Part shown: positions 54,344 to 62,402 of the stretch, piece after piece
Numbering within the stretch: the first letter of the stretch is position 1
Layout of the letters: every line of letters begins with the position of its first letter
From: Roseibium alexandrii DFL-11
GTDB taxonomy: Bacteria; Pseudomonadota; Alphaproteobacteria; Rhizobiales; Stappiaceae
DNA: 64,000 bases
Assembly (NCBI RefSeq): GCF_000158095.2
Contig: NZ_CM011002.1
Location: 2,495,228 to 2,559,227, forward strand
Direction: 5' to 3'
The notes under the pieces: model-generated
The model's input: only the letters and a program-made list of their open reading frames with translations
What the model was told of the DNA's origin: nothing
Databases searched by the model: none
Translations under genes and position numbers: made by a program

Positions 54344-55444
54344 ATGCCGCTTGACGGAGAGTGGGCGCGCGCGGATGTGCTGCGTGTCTTGCGGGACGTC
54401 TGTCCAAACGACAGGTTGGACTGGGCTCATATTGCCAAAGTGTATAACTTTGACCTTCAGGCTCTGGATGATCCGCAGGGTATCGTTCCCATAACGGCTT
54501 GGCATGGCACCTTTGAGTACGTCGCGAAGTCTCTGAACGACGACGCGATCATGTTCGACATGTTCAACAAGCTGGATGTCGGCAGTTTTTCCATATTCGA
54601 CTACGTTTTTGCCTGCGCGCCGTCTTTGCGTGATGCGTGTCAGGCCTGGGTCCGGTTCATCCAGATCCGTACGAATGCCTACCGGATCAAGTTCGAAGAA
54701 ACAGAAACCGGGGCCTTTATCGAATGGCCCAGCCTGGAGGGACGCGGGGAGTGGCGGCAAAACATGTTTGCCCGGATAGGCTGGGCAGCCCGGCAGCTGG
54801 AACATGCGCTCGACATGAATGTCCCGCCAATACTCATTGAAATCGCAACCTACCCGCCAGAAAAGACATCTGCCTTTCAAAAAAAGTATCAGGGCCGCAT
54901 CCAGTTTCGTGCTCCCACGAACCGAATCAGCTTACCAAAGGCGTTGCTCAACAGGCCTTTGCGGCGTCAGGATCCGCATCTCTACCAAATCATTTTGAAA
55001 TCAGCGCTTCAGGAGTTGGATGAGTTCGGGCAGATGGTCTCTCCGATCTCACGCTTGGCAAACGAAATCGCTGCTAGCCTGTCTGAAGGTGGGGCTGCTT
55101 TGCCAAAGATCGCGGCGAAAATCGGCATGTCGCAACGGGCAATCCAGCGCCTTCTTGCAAAGGAAGGTACGACATACAGACAATTGAACGAAGAGATCCG
55201 AAAATCCGCAGCAGAGCGGTATTTGCGCTCCACCGACCTTCCAATGAAGGAGATCGCTTTTCTCTTAGGCTTTTCTGAACTCAGTACTTTTTCGCGCGCC
55301 GTTAAATTATGGTTTGGCGAGTCTCCAAGAAAGGTTCGGGAAAAACTGGCAGCTTGCCGGACACGGAGTGCGGAGGAAGACGACGCACTGGAGACGCCGC
55401 TTTCATCAGTTGTTCCACCAGATACTCTTGTTAAACCGACCTGA
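54344..55444 (+). CDS. AraC family transcriptional regulator
   Basis: A 366-residue regulator with an N-terminal arabinose-operon-type ligand domain of the OruR/ArgR branch (YVFACAPSLRDACQAWVRFI) and a C-terminal AraC helix-turn-helix pair (LPKIAAKIGMSQRAIQRLLA, MKEIAFLLGFSELSTFSRAV). ATG 54344 is chosen because GGAGGGG lies about 4 nt upstream; a TTG at 54329 opens the frame. Position just behind the beta-oxidation cluster hints at fatty-acid or related sensing, but no direct evidence is visible. Confidence 0.9.
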   Translation: MPLDGEWARADVLRVLRDVCPNDRLDWAHIAKVYNFDLQALDDPQGIVPITAWHGTFEYVAKSLNDDAIMFDMFNKLDVGSFSIFDYVFACAPSLRDACQAWVRFIQIRTNAYRIKFEETETGAFIEWPSLEGRGEWRQNMFARIGWAARQLEHALDMNVPPILIEIATYPPEKTSAFQKKYQGRIQFRAPTNRISLPKALLNRPLRRQDPHLYQIILKSALQELDEFGQMVSPISRLANEIAASLSEGGAALPKIAAKIGMSQRAIQRLLAKEGTTYRQLNEEIRKSAAERYLRSTDLPMKEIAFLLGFSELSTFSRAVKLWFGESPRKVREKLAACRTRSAEEDDALETPLSSVVPPDTLVKPT

Positions 55445-56130
55445 TTATCCCGAAAAATGCGCGCGCATCGGGCGCAGTTCGACACTTCTTGCGCAATTCA
55501 TTGGTTATACGCCTGCAACATTCAATGCCTTGGTGTAACTAGGGCAAAACCGGTTCCAATTGGAACTGCTGATCAAATCATTGAGAAAACATGGTGCGGA
55601 TGTAGAGGCAGGCGCCTCAGCGAAGACTTCATCACTGCAGAGAATGAAGCGCGGCAGCAGATCGGGCTCCTGCTTACCGCGCCAAAACTTTCCCTTACCT
55701 GGAAACGCCTAATGGAGCTCCCGGCACTGGTGCGGACCGACGCCAATCGTCTCCGATCGGAGTGCATCGTCAATCCCCAGCTACGCCTGATTGCCTGTTG
55801 GGCTCCGCAGACCTGTTAAAACACAGCTGCGATTATTGTCTTTCACAAACCGGCGTGGAAGCTGACCGCGTACGAGTGTGGGTGGGTTGTACACGCCCAA
55901 GTAAGTCTTCCAAGGGCATTGTTAGAGCAAAACAGACCTTTTGTCATTAGCTTGTTACGTACACATTTTTGCGATTTACGACACCAAATATAGTTAACGG
56001 AGATGTGTTTTCGTTTGCAGTTTCGAGTTTTTCGCTCTCATGTTTCATTCAGTGAAAATGTTTACATTGAAAGACTTGATCTTGGCGCTTACGTCTATTG
56101 CGAGTAAAACAGCATTTTTTGGAGAACCTG
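55445..56130. other. Long intergenic region, no gene recognised
   Basis: A 686-bp gap. A plus-strand open frame at 55457-55819 has neither a ribosome site nor recognisable content and a Cys/Trp-rich, low-quality translation. No repeats, tRNA or palindromes of note were seen. It may contain remnants of a decayed gene or a long regulatory region for the small membrane protein downstream. Confidence 0.45.
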
Positions 56131-56406
56131 ATGTCCGACAACAACTTGAACCGTTTCATGGGGGGCTCGCCCGGACAAGTTGTGTTGCGCCTGGTGTTCC
56201 TGTCCTTTGTTGTTGGTATCATTCTTGCCGCGCTTAATTTGAACCCAATCGACCTTGTCCATATGGCCATAGAGTTTGTCGAGCGCCTGTGGAACATGGG
56301 CTTTCATGCGCTTGGACGCCTTGGCGGCTATCTGGTGGCGGGCGCGGTTGTTGTCATCCCAATATGGATTCTCTTGAGGCTGCTTGCCGTCGGGAAAAAC
56401 AGATGA
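56131..56406 (+). CDS. DUF6460-like small membrane protein
   Basis: A 91-residue protein with two membrane helices (VVLRLVFLSFVVGIILAALN and YLVAGAVVVIPIWILLRLLA) joined by a short amphipathic part. The opening SDNNLNRFMGGSPGQVVLRL is characteristic of an alphaproteobacterial family of unknown function. ATG 56131 has GGAG 6 nt upstream; the frame extends to 56098. It lies 88 bp before the CtrA-box gene. Confidence 0.8.
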   Translation: MSDNNLNRFMGGSPGQVVLRLVFLSFVVGIILAALNLNPIDLVHMAIEFVERLWNMGFHALGRLGGYLVAGAVVVIPIWILLRLLAVGKNR

Positions 56407-56434
56407 GCCCGGCAACACACTTTATCCGGGAAAT

Positions 56435-56450
56435 TTAACCGATCATTAAC
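56435..56450 (+). promoter_or_regulatory. Perfect CtrA box
   Basis: TTAACCGATCATTAAC is an exact match to TTAA-N7-TTAAC, the binding site of the cell-cycle regulator CtrA. It ends 44 bp upstream of the coiled-coil gene start at 56495, a distance suited to direct control. Confidence 0.75.
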
Positions 56451-56494
56451 CATCCCAAAGGGACACTATCACCTGTTTCATACTGGATTGGTTT

Positions 56495-57544
56495 ATGTCT
56501 GTTTTCTCGATCGTTTCGAATTCCAGCCAGCAGCAGTTTTCGTTGCGGCCTCAGAGCAATGGCTCAGGCTTACAGAGGTCTGTCCGGACAGCCGAAACGC
56601 TATTGGACCAAATCGGCAACACGGCCTCGCCACTGACTGAAGAAGAACAAAAGGCAGCGCAGGGTCTCCTTGAGGATTTCAAGGGCGCTGTTGAAACCAG
56701 CGTCAGCATGTCCCGCGCCCTGCAAGACAACAAGGATGCACTTCGGGAAGAACGTCTGGCCCGCATCGAAGCGCGGATTGAGCAACTGAAGGAATTGCTT
56801 CGGTTTACAACACCGGAACAGGCAAAACGACTGCTCAAAGAACTCAAGCAGATTTCGAAGGACTTCAGCAGTGCTGCCAACGGCCTTAAAAAGGCCGCCG
56901 GAGAATTGGGAGGGGGCTCAGGCAGCTCCCAGAGCGCGACGGCCAACGCCGTCAGTTCCGTGATTTCCAGTACACTCAGCAGCCCAACCCAGCCGCCAAT
57001 CGCTTCAAATCAGGTTGCCGTCGGTTCGAGCGCTGTCCAAGCCGTAACTGCAGAGCGCCTCTCAGAACCCGCCGTCACCAATACGGACACTGGCACACCA
57101 TCTGAATACACTGGCAAAAAGGACGGGAACGCCCCTGGGCACGGACCCAAAACCCGGGAAGACCAGACCGAAGCGTTGAAAGCCGGCGTTTTCGCCTATG
57201 CTGAACAGCAGGCCAAATCGGAGACTGCAGACAAAGACAGCCGCACCGCCGGAATGCGCGATGAACAAGATCGGTTGCGTAAGGTGGGCGATGATATCGA
57301 AATGCTGGCCAAACGGCTGGAGGCGCTTGCGGAAAAAGATGACGAAACCGAAGATGACCTGGACGAGATCCGGGATGAATTGAAAGCCGGCCGGGATGAC
57401 CTAAATGATCCTGAGTTCGTGGAAACATTGGGCCCCAGGGCCATTGAAGCCGGAACGAGCGCAAGTCAGTTTCAAGAAACAACTGTCACCGGGTCAACTA
57501 TCGGCGTCACAACGCCCGTGGTCCAAACAAACGTTGTGGTCTGA
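56495..57544 (+). CDS. Coiled-coil protein of unknown function, probably CtrA-regulated
   Basis: Not recognised. A 349-residue protein without signal peptide or membrane segment. A low-complexity Ser/Gln start (SIVSNSSQQQFSLRPQSNGS) is followed by a helical, charged region (residues about 30-145: LTEEEQKAAQGLLEDFKGAV, LREERLARIEARIEQLKELL), a Ser/Thr/Pro linker and a second acidic helical region (MLAKRLEALAEKDDETEDDL). The low-complexity/helical layout resembles flagellar or polar accessory proteins of alphaproteobacteria, and the CtrA box points the same way; this is inference. Its end is only 2 bp from the convergent deacetylase gene. Confidence 0.75.
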   Translation: MSVFSIVSNSSQQQFSLRPQSNGSGLQRSVRTAETLLDQIGNTASPLTEEEQKAAQGLLEDFKGAVETSVSMSRALQDNKDALREERLARIEARIEQLKELLRFTTPEQAKRLLKELKQISKDFSSAANGLKKAAGELGGGSGSSQSATANAVSSVISSTLSSPTQPPIASNQVAVGSSAVQAVTAERLSEPAVTNTDTGTPSEYTGKKDGNAPGHGPKTREDQTEALKAGVFAYAEQQAKSETADKDSRTAGMRDEQDRLRKVGDDIEMLAKRLEALAEKDDETEDDLDEIRDELKAGRDDLNDPEFVETLGPRAIEAGTSASQFQETTVTGSTIGVTTPVVQTNVVV

Positions 57545-57546
57545 CG

Positions 57547-58488
57547 TCACCCCAAAACACTTGTTCTTTCGGACCGGCTTTCGGCTTCCCAAATCGATAG
57601 CGCCGTTCTGTGCAAGGTCACATGGCGGTCCGCCAGTTCATCTATGTCGTTTGAGTATCCACCGCCAAGCACACCAGCCAACGGTACGCCTAAGCTTCGA
57701 ACAGTCTCGATGACATAACGGTCGCGTGTTTTCAGGCCATCTCGTGACAGGGCCAAGCGGCCCAGCCTGTCTTCAAAATATGGATCAACACCCGCATTAT
57801 AGAAGACAAGATCCCATGCCTCTTGGCGCAGCAGATCAGGCAGAACTTCTTGGAGAGCCGTCAGGTAGGCGGCATCTTCCATTGCATCCGGTAGGGCAAG
57901 GTCAAGATGCGACGGCACCTTTCGGACCGGATAGTTTTTGGCCGAATGCATTGAAAACGTGAAGATATCCGGATCACCTGAAAAGATATCGGCGGTTCCG
58001 TCGCCTTGATGCACGTCGAGATCAATCACCAATGCCTTTCGGATTGCACCATCAGCCTGCAGGACTTTCAACGCAACTGCGACGTCATTGAAAACACAAA
58101 ATCCCGCCCCGTGTGCCCGCCGGGCATGGTGGCTGCCGCCCGCCGTGTTGCAAGCAAGGCCGTGCTCCAGAGCCAGATAGCCGGTTAGAACCGAGCCTCC
58201 GGTTGCACACCGGGCCCGCAGCGCGATATCCGCGCGCATGGGAAAGCCGATTTCCCGGGCGATCTTTTGCGGTACTTCCGCATTGAAAACCTGGTCGACA
58301 TAAACCGGATCATGCGCAAGCGCGACCCACTCGAACGGCGCGGGTCGAGGACGGTAGAAGTCGCCACTTCCAAGCAACCCTTCCGCCCGGATAAGGTCGG
58401 CGACAGCACGGAACTTGTCCATCGGAAACCGGTGGTTGGCGGGAAGGTCGGCACAATAGGCAGGGTGATGCACGATCGGAAGTGTCAT
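57547..58488 (-). CDS. Histone deacetylase family protein
   Basis: A 313-residue zinc-dependent deacetylase-fold enzyme (acetoin utilisation/acetylpolyamine amidohydrolase type). Motifs: GGSHHARRAHGAGFCVFNDV (paired catalytic His), LVIDLDVHQGDGT (zinc ligands Asp and His), FYNAGVDPYFEDRLGRL and GVLGGGYSND (Tyr). It begins MTLPIVHHPAYCADLPANHR; the frame upstream to 58620 is not conserved in character. Substrate is probably an acetylated lysine or polyamine. A LacI-like palindrome is 14 bp upstream of the start. Confidence 0.92.
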   Translation of the reverse strand: MTLPIVHHPAYCADLPANHRFPMDKFRAVADLIRAEGLLGSGDFYRPRPAPFEWVALAHDPVYVDQVFNAEVPQKIAREIGFPMRADIALRARCATGGSVLTGYLALEHGLACNTAGGSHHARRAHGAGFCVFNDVAVALKVLQADGAIRKALVIDLDVHQGDGTADIFSGDPDIFTFSMHSAKNYPVRKVPSHLDLALPDAMEDAAYLTALQEVLPDLLRQEAWDLVFYNAGVDPYFEDRLGRLALSRDGLKTRDRYVIETVRSLGVPLAGVLGGGYSNDIDELADRHVTLHRTALSIWEAESRSERTSVLG

Positions 58489-58607
58489 TTGCTCAAATAT
58501 AGACAAAAGCGCTTGTCCGAAAAGCCACATGACCGCCATGCGCGTGCGTGCCCTTGACGCGCCCCCGCTCCAAGGCGATGACTGCAGCTTGAATCGAAAG
58601 CGTTTGC

Positions 58608-59957
58608 ATGTCCTCCCCAACTTCCACCGAAACCGCCGCCCCAGCGGCCGACGTGACCGTGACCCATCGCGGTGTCCTGGCCATCGCGGTGCCGATGACG
58701 CTCGCCTACCTGTCGACGCCGCTTCTCGGTGTTGTTGATATGGCTGTTATCGGCAGGCTCGGAGACGCTGCCCTGATTGGCGGCATCGCGCTTGGCGGGA
58801 TCATTTTCGATCTGGTTTTTACCACCTTCAACTTTCTGCGCTCTGGAACAACCGGCCTAACGGCCCAAGCGCTTGGCGCACGGGACGAATACGAAATCCG
58901 GGCGACTTTCTTGCGGGCCTTGGTGATTGCCGGGATCGGCGGCGCGCTGGTGATCATATGCCAAGTCCCTCTGCTCATGGCGGGGCAATGGTTTCTTGGA
59001 GGAAGCGAGGGCGTTCAGGCAGCAACGACGCGCTACTTCGACATCCGGATCTACAGCGCGCCGTTCCTTCTTGCCAACTATGCGATCCTTGGCTGGTTTA
59101 TTGGCCTTGGACGCGCTGGCACCGGGCTGATGGTGCAGCTGTTTTTGAACTGCCTCAACATTGTACTCAGCATCTGGTTCGTCATGGGGCTGGGTTGGAG
59201 TGTCGAAGGCGCTGCGCTCGCCACGGTTCTCAGTGAAGTCGCGACCACTGTTTTCGGCCTGACCATCATCCTGGCGCGCCCGCGACCAGGCACTTGGCCG
59301 AGCCCGCAGATTGTGTTCGACAAACGTCTCTTATTGCGGATGATGGCGCTGAACCGGGACATCATGATCCGGTCCTTTGCGCTGCTTTATGCATTCGCCT
59401 TCTTCATGGCCCGTTCTGCCGATCAAGGCGACGCGGTGCTTGCTGCCAATGCCGTCCTGCAAAAATTCATAATGATCGCGGCCTATTTCCTCGACGGCCT
59501 GGCGACAGCTGCAGAACAGTTGGCTGGATGGGCCGTTGGCGCTCGGAAACGCAAGGCCTTTGACCGCGCGCTAAAACTGACGGCGCTGTGGAGCTTTGCA
59601 ATGGCAGCGCTTCTATCCCTGTTTTTTGCCCTGTTCGGCCACATGATCATTGACCTTCTAACCACCAATGAGGACGTCCGGGCACTGTCCAGAGTTTACC
59701 TGATCTGGGTTATCCTCGCGCCGCTTCTCGGGGTTCTCGCTTATCAGATGGACGGCGTTTACATCGGTGCAACCTGGTCCGGAACCATGCGCAACATGAT
59801 GCTGGTGTCACTCGCCGTCTATATCGCCGCCTATCATGCGCTGTTTCCGCTGATGGGAAACCACGGCCTCTGGCTGGCGATCTCGCTGTTTCTCGGACTG
59901 CGCGGCCTGACACTTCTGGCGGTTTGCCAGCGCCGCGCTGCTGAAACCTTCGGCTAG
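58608..59957 (+). CDS. MATE family efflux transporter (DinF-like)
   Basis: A 449-residue antiporter with twelve predicted membrane helices and the MATE hallmarks in both halves: AYLSTPLLGVVDMAVIGRLG and AEQLAGWAVGARKRKAFDRA. Members export drugs or metabolites in exchange for Na+ or H+. The branch looks DinF-like. It is divergent from the deacetylase gene across 119 bp. Its stop codon TAG is part of a long inverted repeat that continues downstream. Confidence 0.92.
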   Translation: MSSPTSTETAAPAADVTVTHRGVLAIAVPMTLAYLSTPLLGVVDMAVIGRLGDAALIGGIALGGIIFDLVFTTFNFLRSGTTGLTAQALGARDEYEIRATFLRALVIAGIGGALVIICQVPLLMAGQWFLGGSEGVQAATTRYFDIRIYSAPFLLANYAILGWFIGLGRAGTGLMVQLFLNCLNIVLSIWFVMGLGWSVEGAALATVLSEVATTVFGLTIILARPRPGTWPSPQIVFDKRLLLRMMALNRDIMIRSFALLYAFAFFMARSADQGDAVLAANAVLQKFIMIAAYFLDGLATAAEQLAGWAVGARKRKAFDRALKLTALWSFAMAALLSLFFALFGHMIIDLLTTNEDVRALSRVYLIWVILAPLLGVLAYQMDGVYIGATWSGTMRNMMLVSLAVYIAAYHALFPLMGNHGLWLAISLFLGLRGLTLLAVCQRRAAETFG

Positions 59958-60029
59958 TCACCCGAACTGAAGTTCGTCTCATTGTGCAGCCCTCTCGGTG
60001 CGAACTTCAGATTCAAAAGGGTGACTAGC
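59953..60029. repeat. Long two-part inverted repeat spanning the MATE gene stop
   Basis: Outer arms GCTAGTCACCC (59953-59963) and GGGTGACTAGC (60019-60029) are perfectly complementary. Inner arms CTGAAGTTCG (59967-59976) and CGAACTTCAG (60001-60010) are also perfect. The loop is 24 nt. The structure has no T-run on either side, so it is not a standard terminator. It may be an RNA-level barrier between the convergent MATE and pyrD genes or a small dispersed repeat. Confidence 0.7.
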
Positions 60030-60049
60030 AAGTTTGTGTTTCTAGTGTG

Positions 60050-60075
60050 GTTTGCGAATTTCAAATTCAGCAAAC
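60050..60075. repeat. Second hairpin between MATE and pyrD genes
   Basis: GTTTGC-GAATTT-C-AAATTC-A-GCAAAC folds into a stem of twelve pairs with one bulged A. It lies 16 bp before the pyrD stop in genomic order, on the downstream side of pyrD, and may help end the pyrD transcript. No T-run is present. Confidence 0.5.
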
Positions 60076-60090
60076 TAGCGGTTATTGCGT

Positions 60091-61185
60091 TTACGGCTCT
60101 TTGGATGCCCAATCATCAACGCTAGCATCGCGGGCGGCCCGCAATGACGGCAATCCCTTTTCATCAAGTTTGGCAGTGAGGCCCGTGAGGATTTCGTCGA
60201 TCAGCGACGGCCCCTTGAAAACAAGAGCGGAATAGAGCTGGAGCAGATCGGCACCGGCCTGGATCTTCTCCCAGGCAGTTTCTGCGCTGTCGATACCGCC
60301 AACACCGATAATCGGAAGATCCGCTCCCGCCATCTTGCGTGCCTTCGCCAGCATAATGGTCGATCTTTGGAACAACGGGCGGCCGGAAAGGCCCCCGGTC
60401 TCCCGAAAAGGCCCCTCACCGCTCAAGCCTTCCCGCGAAATCGTGGTGTTGGAAACAATCAGGCCATCTACCTTTTTGTCCAAGACTTCTTCGACAATAT
60501 CCTTGAGGTCGCCCTCGACAATGTCCGGCGCAATCTTCAAAAGAACCGGCACCTGGCGGCCGGTTTTCGCAGTTGCCTCATCGCGCGCAGCCATGACGCG
60601 GGTCAGCAAATCTGCCAGCGCGGATCGTGCCTGCAGGTCCCGCAAACCCGGCGTATTCGGCGAAGAAATATTCACTGTGAAGTATGAGGCAAATTCCGCG
60701 AATTCGCGAATACCGGCAACGTAATCCGCGTTCCGGTCTTCAGAATCCTTGTTGGCGCCGACATTGATGCCAACAATTCCAGAAGCTCCATCCCGAGCTT
60801 TCAAGCGGCCCCGCAGAGCACCATGCCCATCGTTGTTGAAGCCATACCGATTGATGACCCCAAGATCGTTCGGCAAACGGAACACGCGTGGTTTTGGGTT
60901 GCCCGGTTGAGCGCGCGGCGTAACGGAACCTGCTTCCGTGTACCCGAACCCGAGTTTCAGGAGTGCATCCGGCACTTCGCCGTTCTTGTCAAACCCGGCG
61001 GCCATGCCAAGAGGGTTCGGGAAGGTCAGATCCCAAAGGTTGACGGCGAGCCGGGCATCCACCGGGCTTGTTCTCGAAGGCACCAAGCCGGATTTCAGGC
61101 CCAAAATTGTCACGCGGTGGGCTGCTTCCGCGTCCAGCAACTGAAGGCCCTTTTGGACCACAGTCTCAAAGACAGTCCCGCTCAT
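60091..61185 (-). CDS. pyrD: Dihydroorotate dehydrogenase (quinone), class 2
   Basis: A 364-residue membrane-associated FMN enzyme that oxidises dihydroorotate to orotate in pyrimidine synthesis, passing electrons to quinone. The N-terminal amphipathic helices of class 2 are present, then FPNPLGMAAGFDKNGE, NISSPNTPGLRDLQ with the catalytic Ser, VLLKIAPDI, ISNTT and GVGGIDSAETAWEKIQAGAD for FMN phosphate binding. Its ATG overlaps the stop of the DUF952 gene (ATGA), so the two are coupled. Confidence 0.97.
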   Translation of the reverse strand: MSGTVFETVVQKGLQLLDAEAAHRVTILGLKSGLVPSRTSPVDARLAVNLWDLTFPNPLGMAAGFDKNGEVPDALLKLGFGYTEAGSVTPRAQPGNPKPRVFRLPNDLGVINRYGFNNDGHGALRGRLKARDGASGIVGINVGANKDSEDRNADYVAGIREFAEFASYFTVNISSPNTPGLRDLQARSALADLLTRVMAARDEATAKTGRQVPVLLKIAPDIVEGDLKDIVEEVLDKKVDGLIVSNTTISREGLSGEGPFRETGGLSGRPLFQRSTIMLAKARKMAGADLPIIGVGGIDSAETAWEKIQAGADLLQLYSALVFKGPSLIDEILTGLTAKLDEKGLPSLRAARDASVDDWASKEP

Positions 61186-61526
61186 ACCGCCAGCTCCGGA
61201 AACACGTGCGCCCCATCATCGCCGAGGGGAAGATCCCTGACCCAAACTGCCGACGCTGGATCGAGGTAGGAATAAAGGTGCGGAAACAAGGCCCCGCCTC
61301 GCGACGGCTCCCATTTCAGGGGGTCGCCAAAGTTTGTGTCGTCGAACGCGACGATGACCAAATCGTTCTGGCCGGCGAAATGCTTGGCAGCAGTTTCCCG
61401 GACCTGCTCAGCGCTGGAGAAATGAATGAAACCGTCAGCCATATCCACAGGAGCTCCTTTAAATACGCCAGATTGTTCGGCTGCCTGCCACATGGTTTTG
61501 GGCACAATTTTGAAGATCGCTGTCAT
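61182..61526 (-). CDS. DUF952 family protein
   Basis: A 114-residue cytoplasmic protein with the DUF952 pattern: ADGFIHFSSAEQVRETAAKH and VIVAFDDTNFGDPLKWEPSR, GGALFPHLYSYLDPASAV. The fold is related to ADP-ribosyl-binding/glutathione S-transferase-unrelated small proteins; function is unknown. Coupling to pyrD by ATGA overlap is common in alphaproteobacteria. ATG 61526 begins the conserved domain; the frame runs to 61604. Confidence 0.88.
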   Translation of the reverse strand: MTAIFKIVPKTMWQAAEQSGVFKGAPVDMADGFIHFSSAEQVRETAAKHFAGQNDLVIVAFDDTNFGDPLKWEPSRGGALFPHLYSYLDPASAVWVRDLPLGDDGAHVFPELAV

Positions 61527-61745
61527 GCGCTGGTTTCGCTCCATGCGGGGTTGGGTCCATCGAAGTAAGACAAGTCCGCTGTCCGGGATAATTCCGGCGG
61601 ACACTACTCATGCTCTTCCGGACAGACAAGCGGTGCACTCTTGTCTGTGCTGCCATTCTTGCTTTTTGACAGAAAAAACTGCACTCACCATACTCGGAAA
61701 AAAGGTATTTATTCCTGTTTGATTGGTGGTGGGAGACGGGCCCCG

Positions 61746-62384
61746 ATGCTGTCGCACGAAAAAGTATGGGCTGCCATTGATGCATTGGCCTCTTACAACG
61801 AGATGACGCCGTCAGGCCTGGCGAAGAGAGCCGGACTGGATCCGACCACCTTTAACCGCTCGAAACGCTTTGCCGGTGATGGGCGTCCCCGGTGGCCATC
61901 GACCGAATCTCTTGCAAAGATCCTTGAGGCCACCGGTGAAAGCCTGAAAAGTTTTGCCGGGCGGGTGGAAGCCCCAGAACTAAGGCCGTCCACGACCCTG
62001 TCTGCGCTGCCGGTTGCCGGCTTTTCCAACGTGCATGAGGAAAACGCGTTCGACACCACGGGCCGCCCAACGGGAGAACACTGGGAAACAATTGTTTTTC
62101 CAACCGACCACACCCAGAACATCTTTGCCCTTGAGGTGTCCGGTGACGCCTTGCTGCCGCTTTATCGTAAAGGTGACCTGATTGTTGTTGCGCCGTCCGC
62201 TGCGGTCCGGCGCGGCGACCGGATTGTTTTAAAACCCTCAGAAGGCGGTCTTGCGGTCTATACGCTTTTGAAACGAACACCGAAAACCTTGCAAGTCCAG
62301 ACAATCGGGGACAATCCGGAGAACGCGGCGCTTCTCCACTCGGCAATTGAGTGGACAGCCCGTATCATCTGGGCGAGCCAATAA
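61746..62384 (+). CDS. S24/LexA-fold helix-turn-helix regulator, catalytic Ser replaced
   Basis: A 212-residue regulator with an N-terminal helix-turn-helix (MTPSGLAKRAGLDPTTFNRS) and a C-terminal S24 peptidase-like domain (FALEVSGDALLPLYRKGDLI, VAPSAAVRRGDRIVL, YTLLKR). In self-cleaving members the motif is G-D-S-M/L; here it is G-D-A-L, so the nucleophile is missing, while a Lys candidate remains in TLLKR. It probably acts as a non-cleavable repressor. ATG 61746 is set by GGGAGA upstream; the frame extends to 61641. The nuclease-fold gene follows 18 bp later, so they form an operon. Confidence 0.88.
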   Translation: MLSHEKVWAAIDALASYNEMTPSGLAKRAGLDPTTFNRSKRFAGDGRPRWPSTESLAKILEATGESLKSFAGRVEAPELRPSTTLSALPVAGFSNVHEENAFDTTGRPTGEHWETIVFPTDHTQNIFALEVSGDALLPLYRKGDLIVVAPSAAVRRGDRIVLKPSEGGLAVYTLLKRTPKTLQVQTIGDNPENAALLHSAIEWTARIIWASQ

Positions 62385-62402
62385 CAGGGTTGAAATCCGG
62401 AT

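Noticed and set aside
55457..55819. Open frame in the long gap after the AraC gene
   Set aside because: No ribosome site, no homologous-looking motifs, and unusual residue composition.
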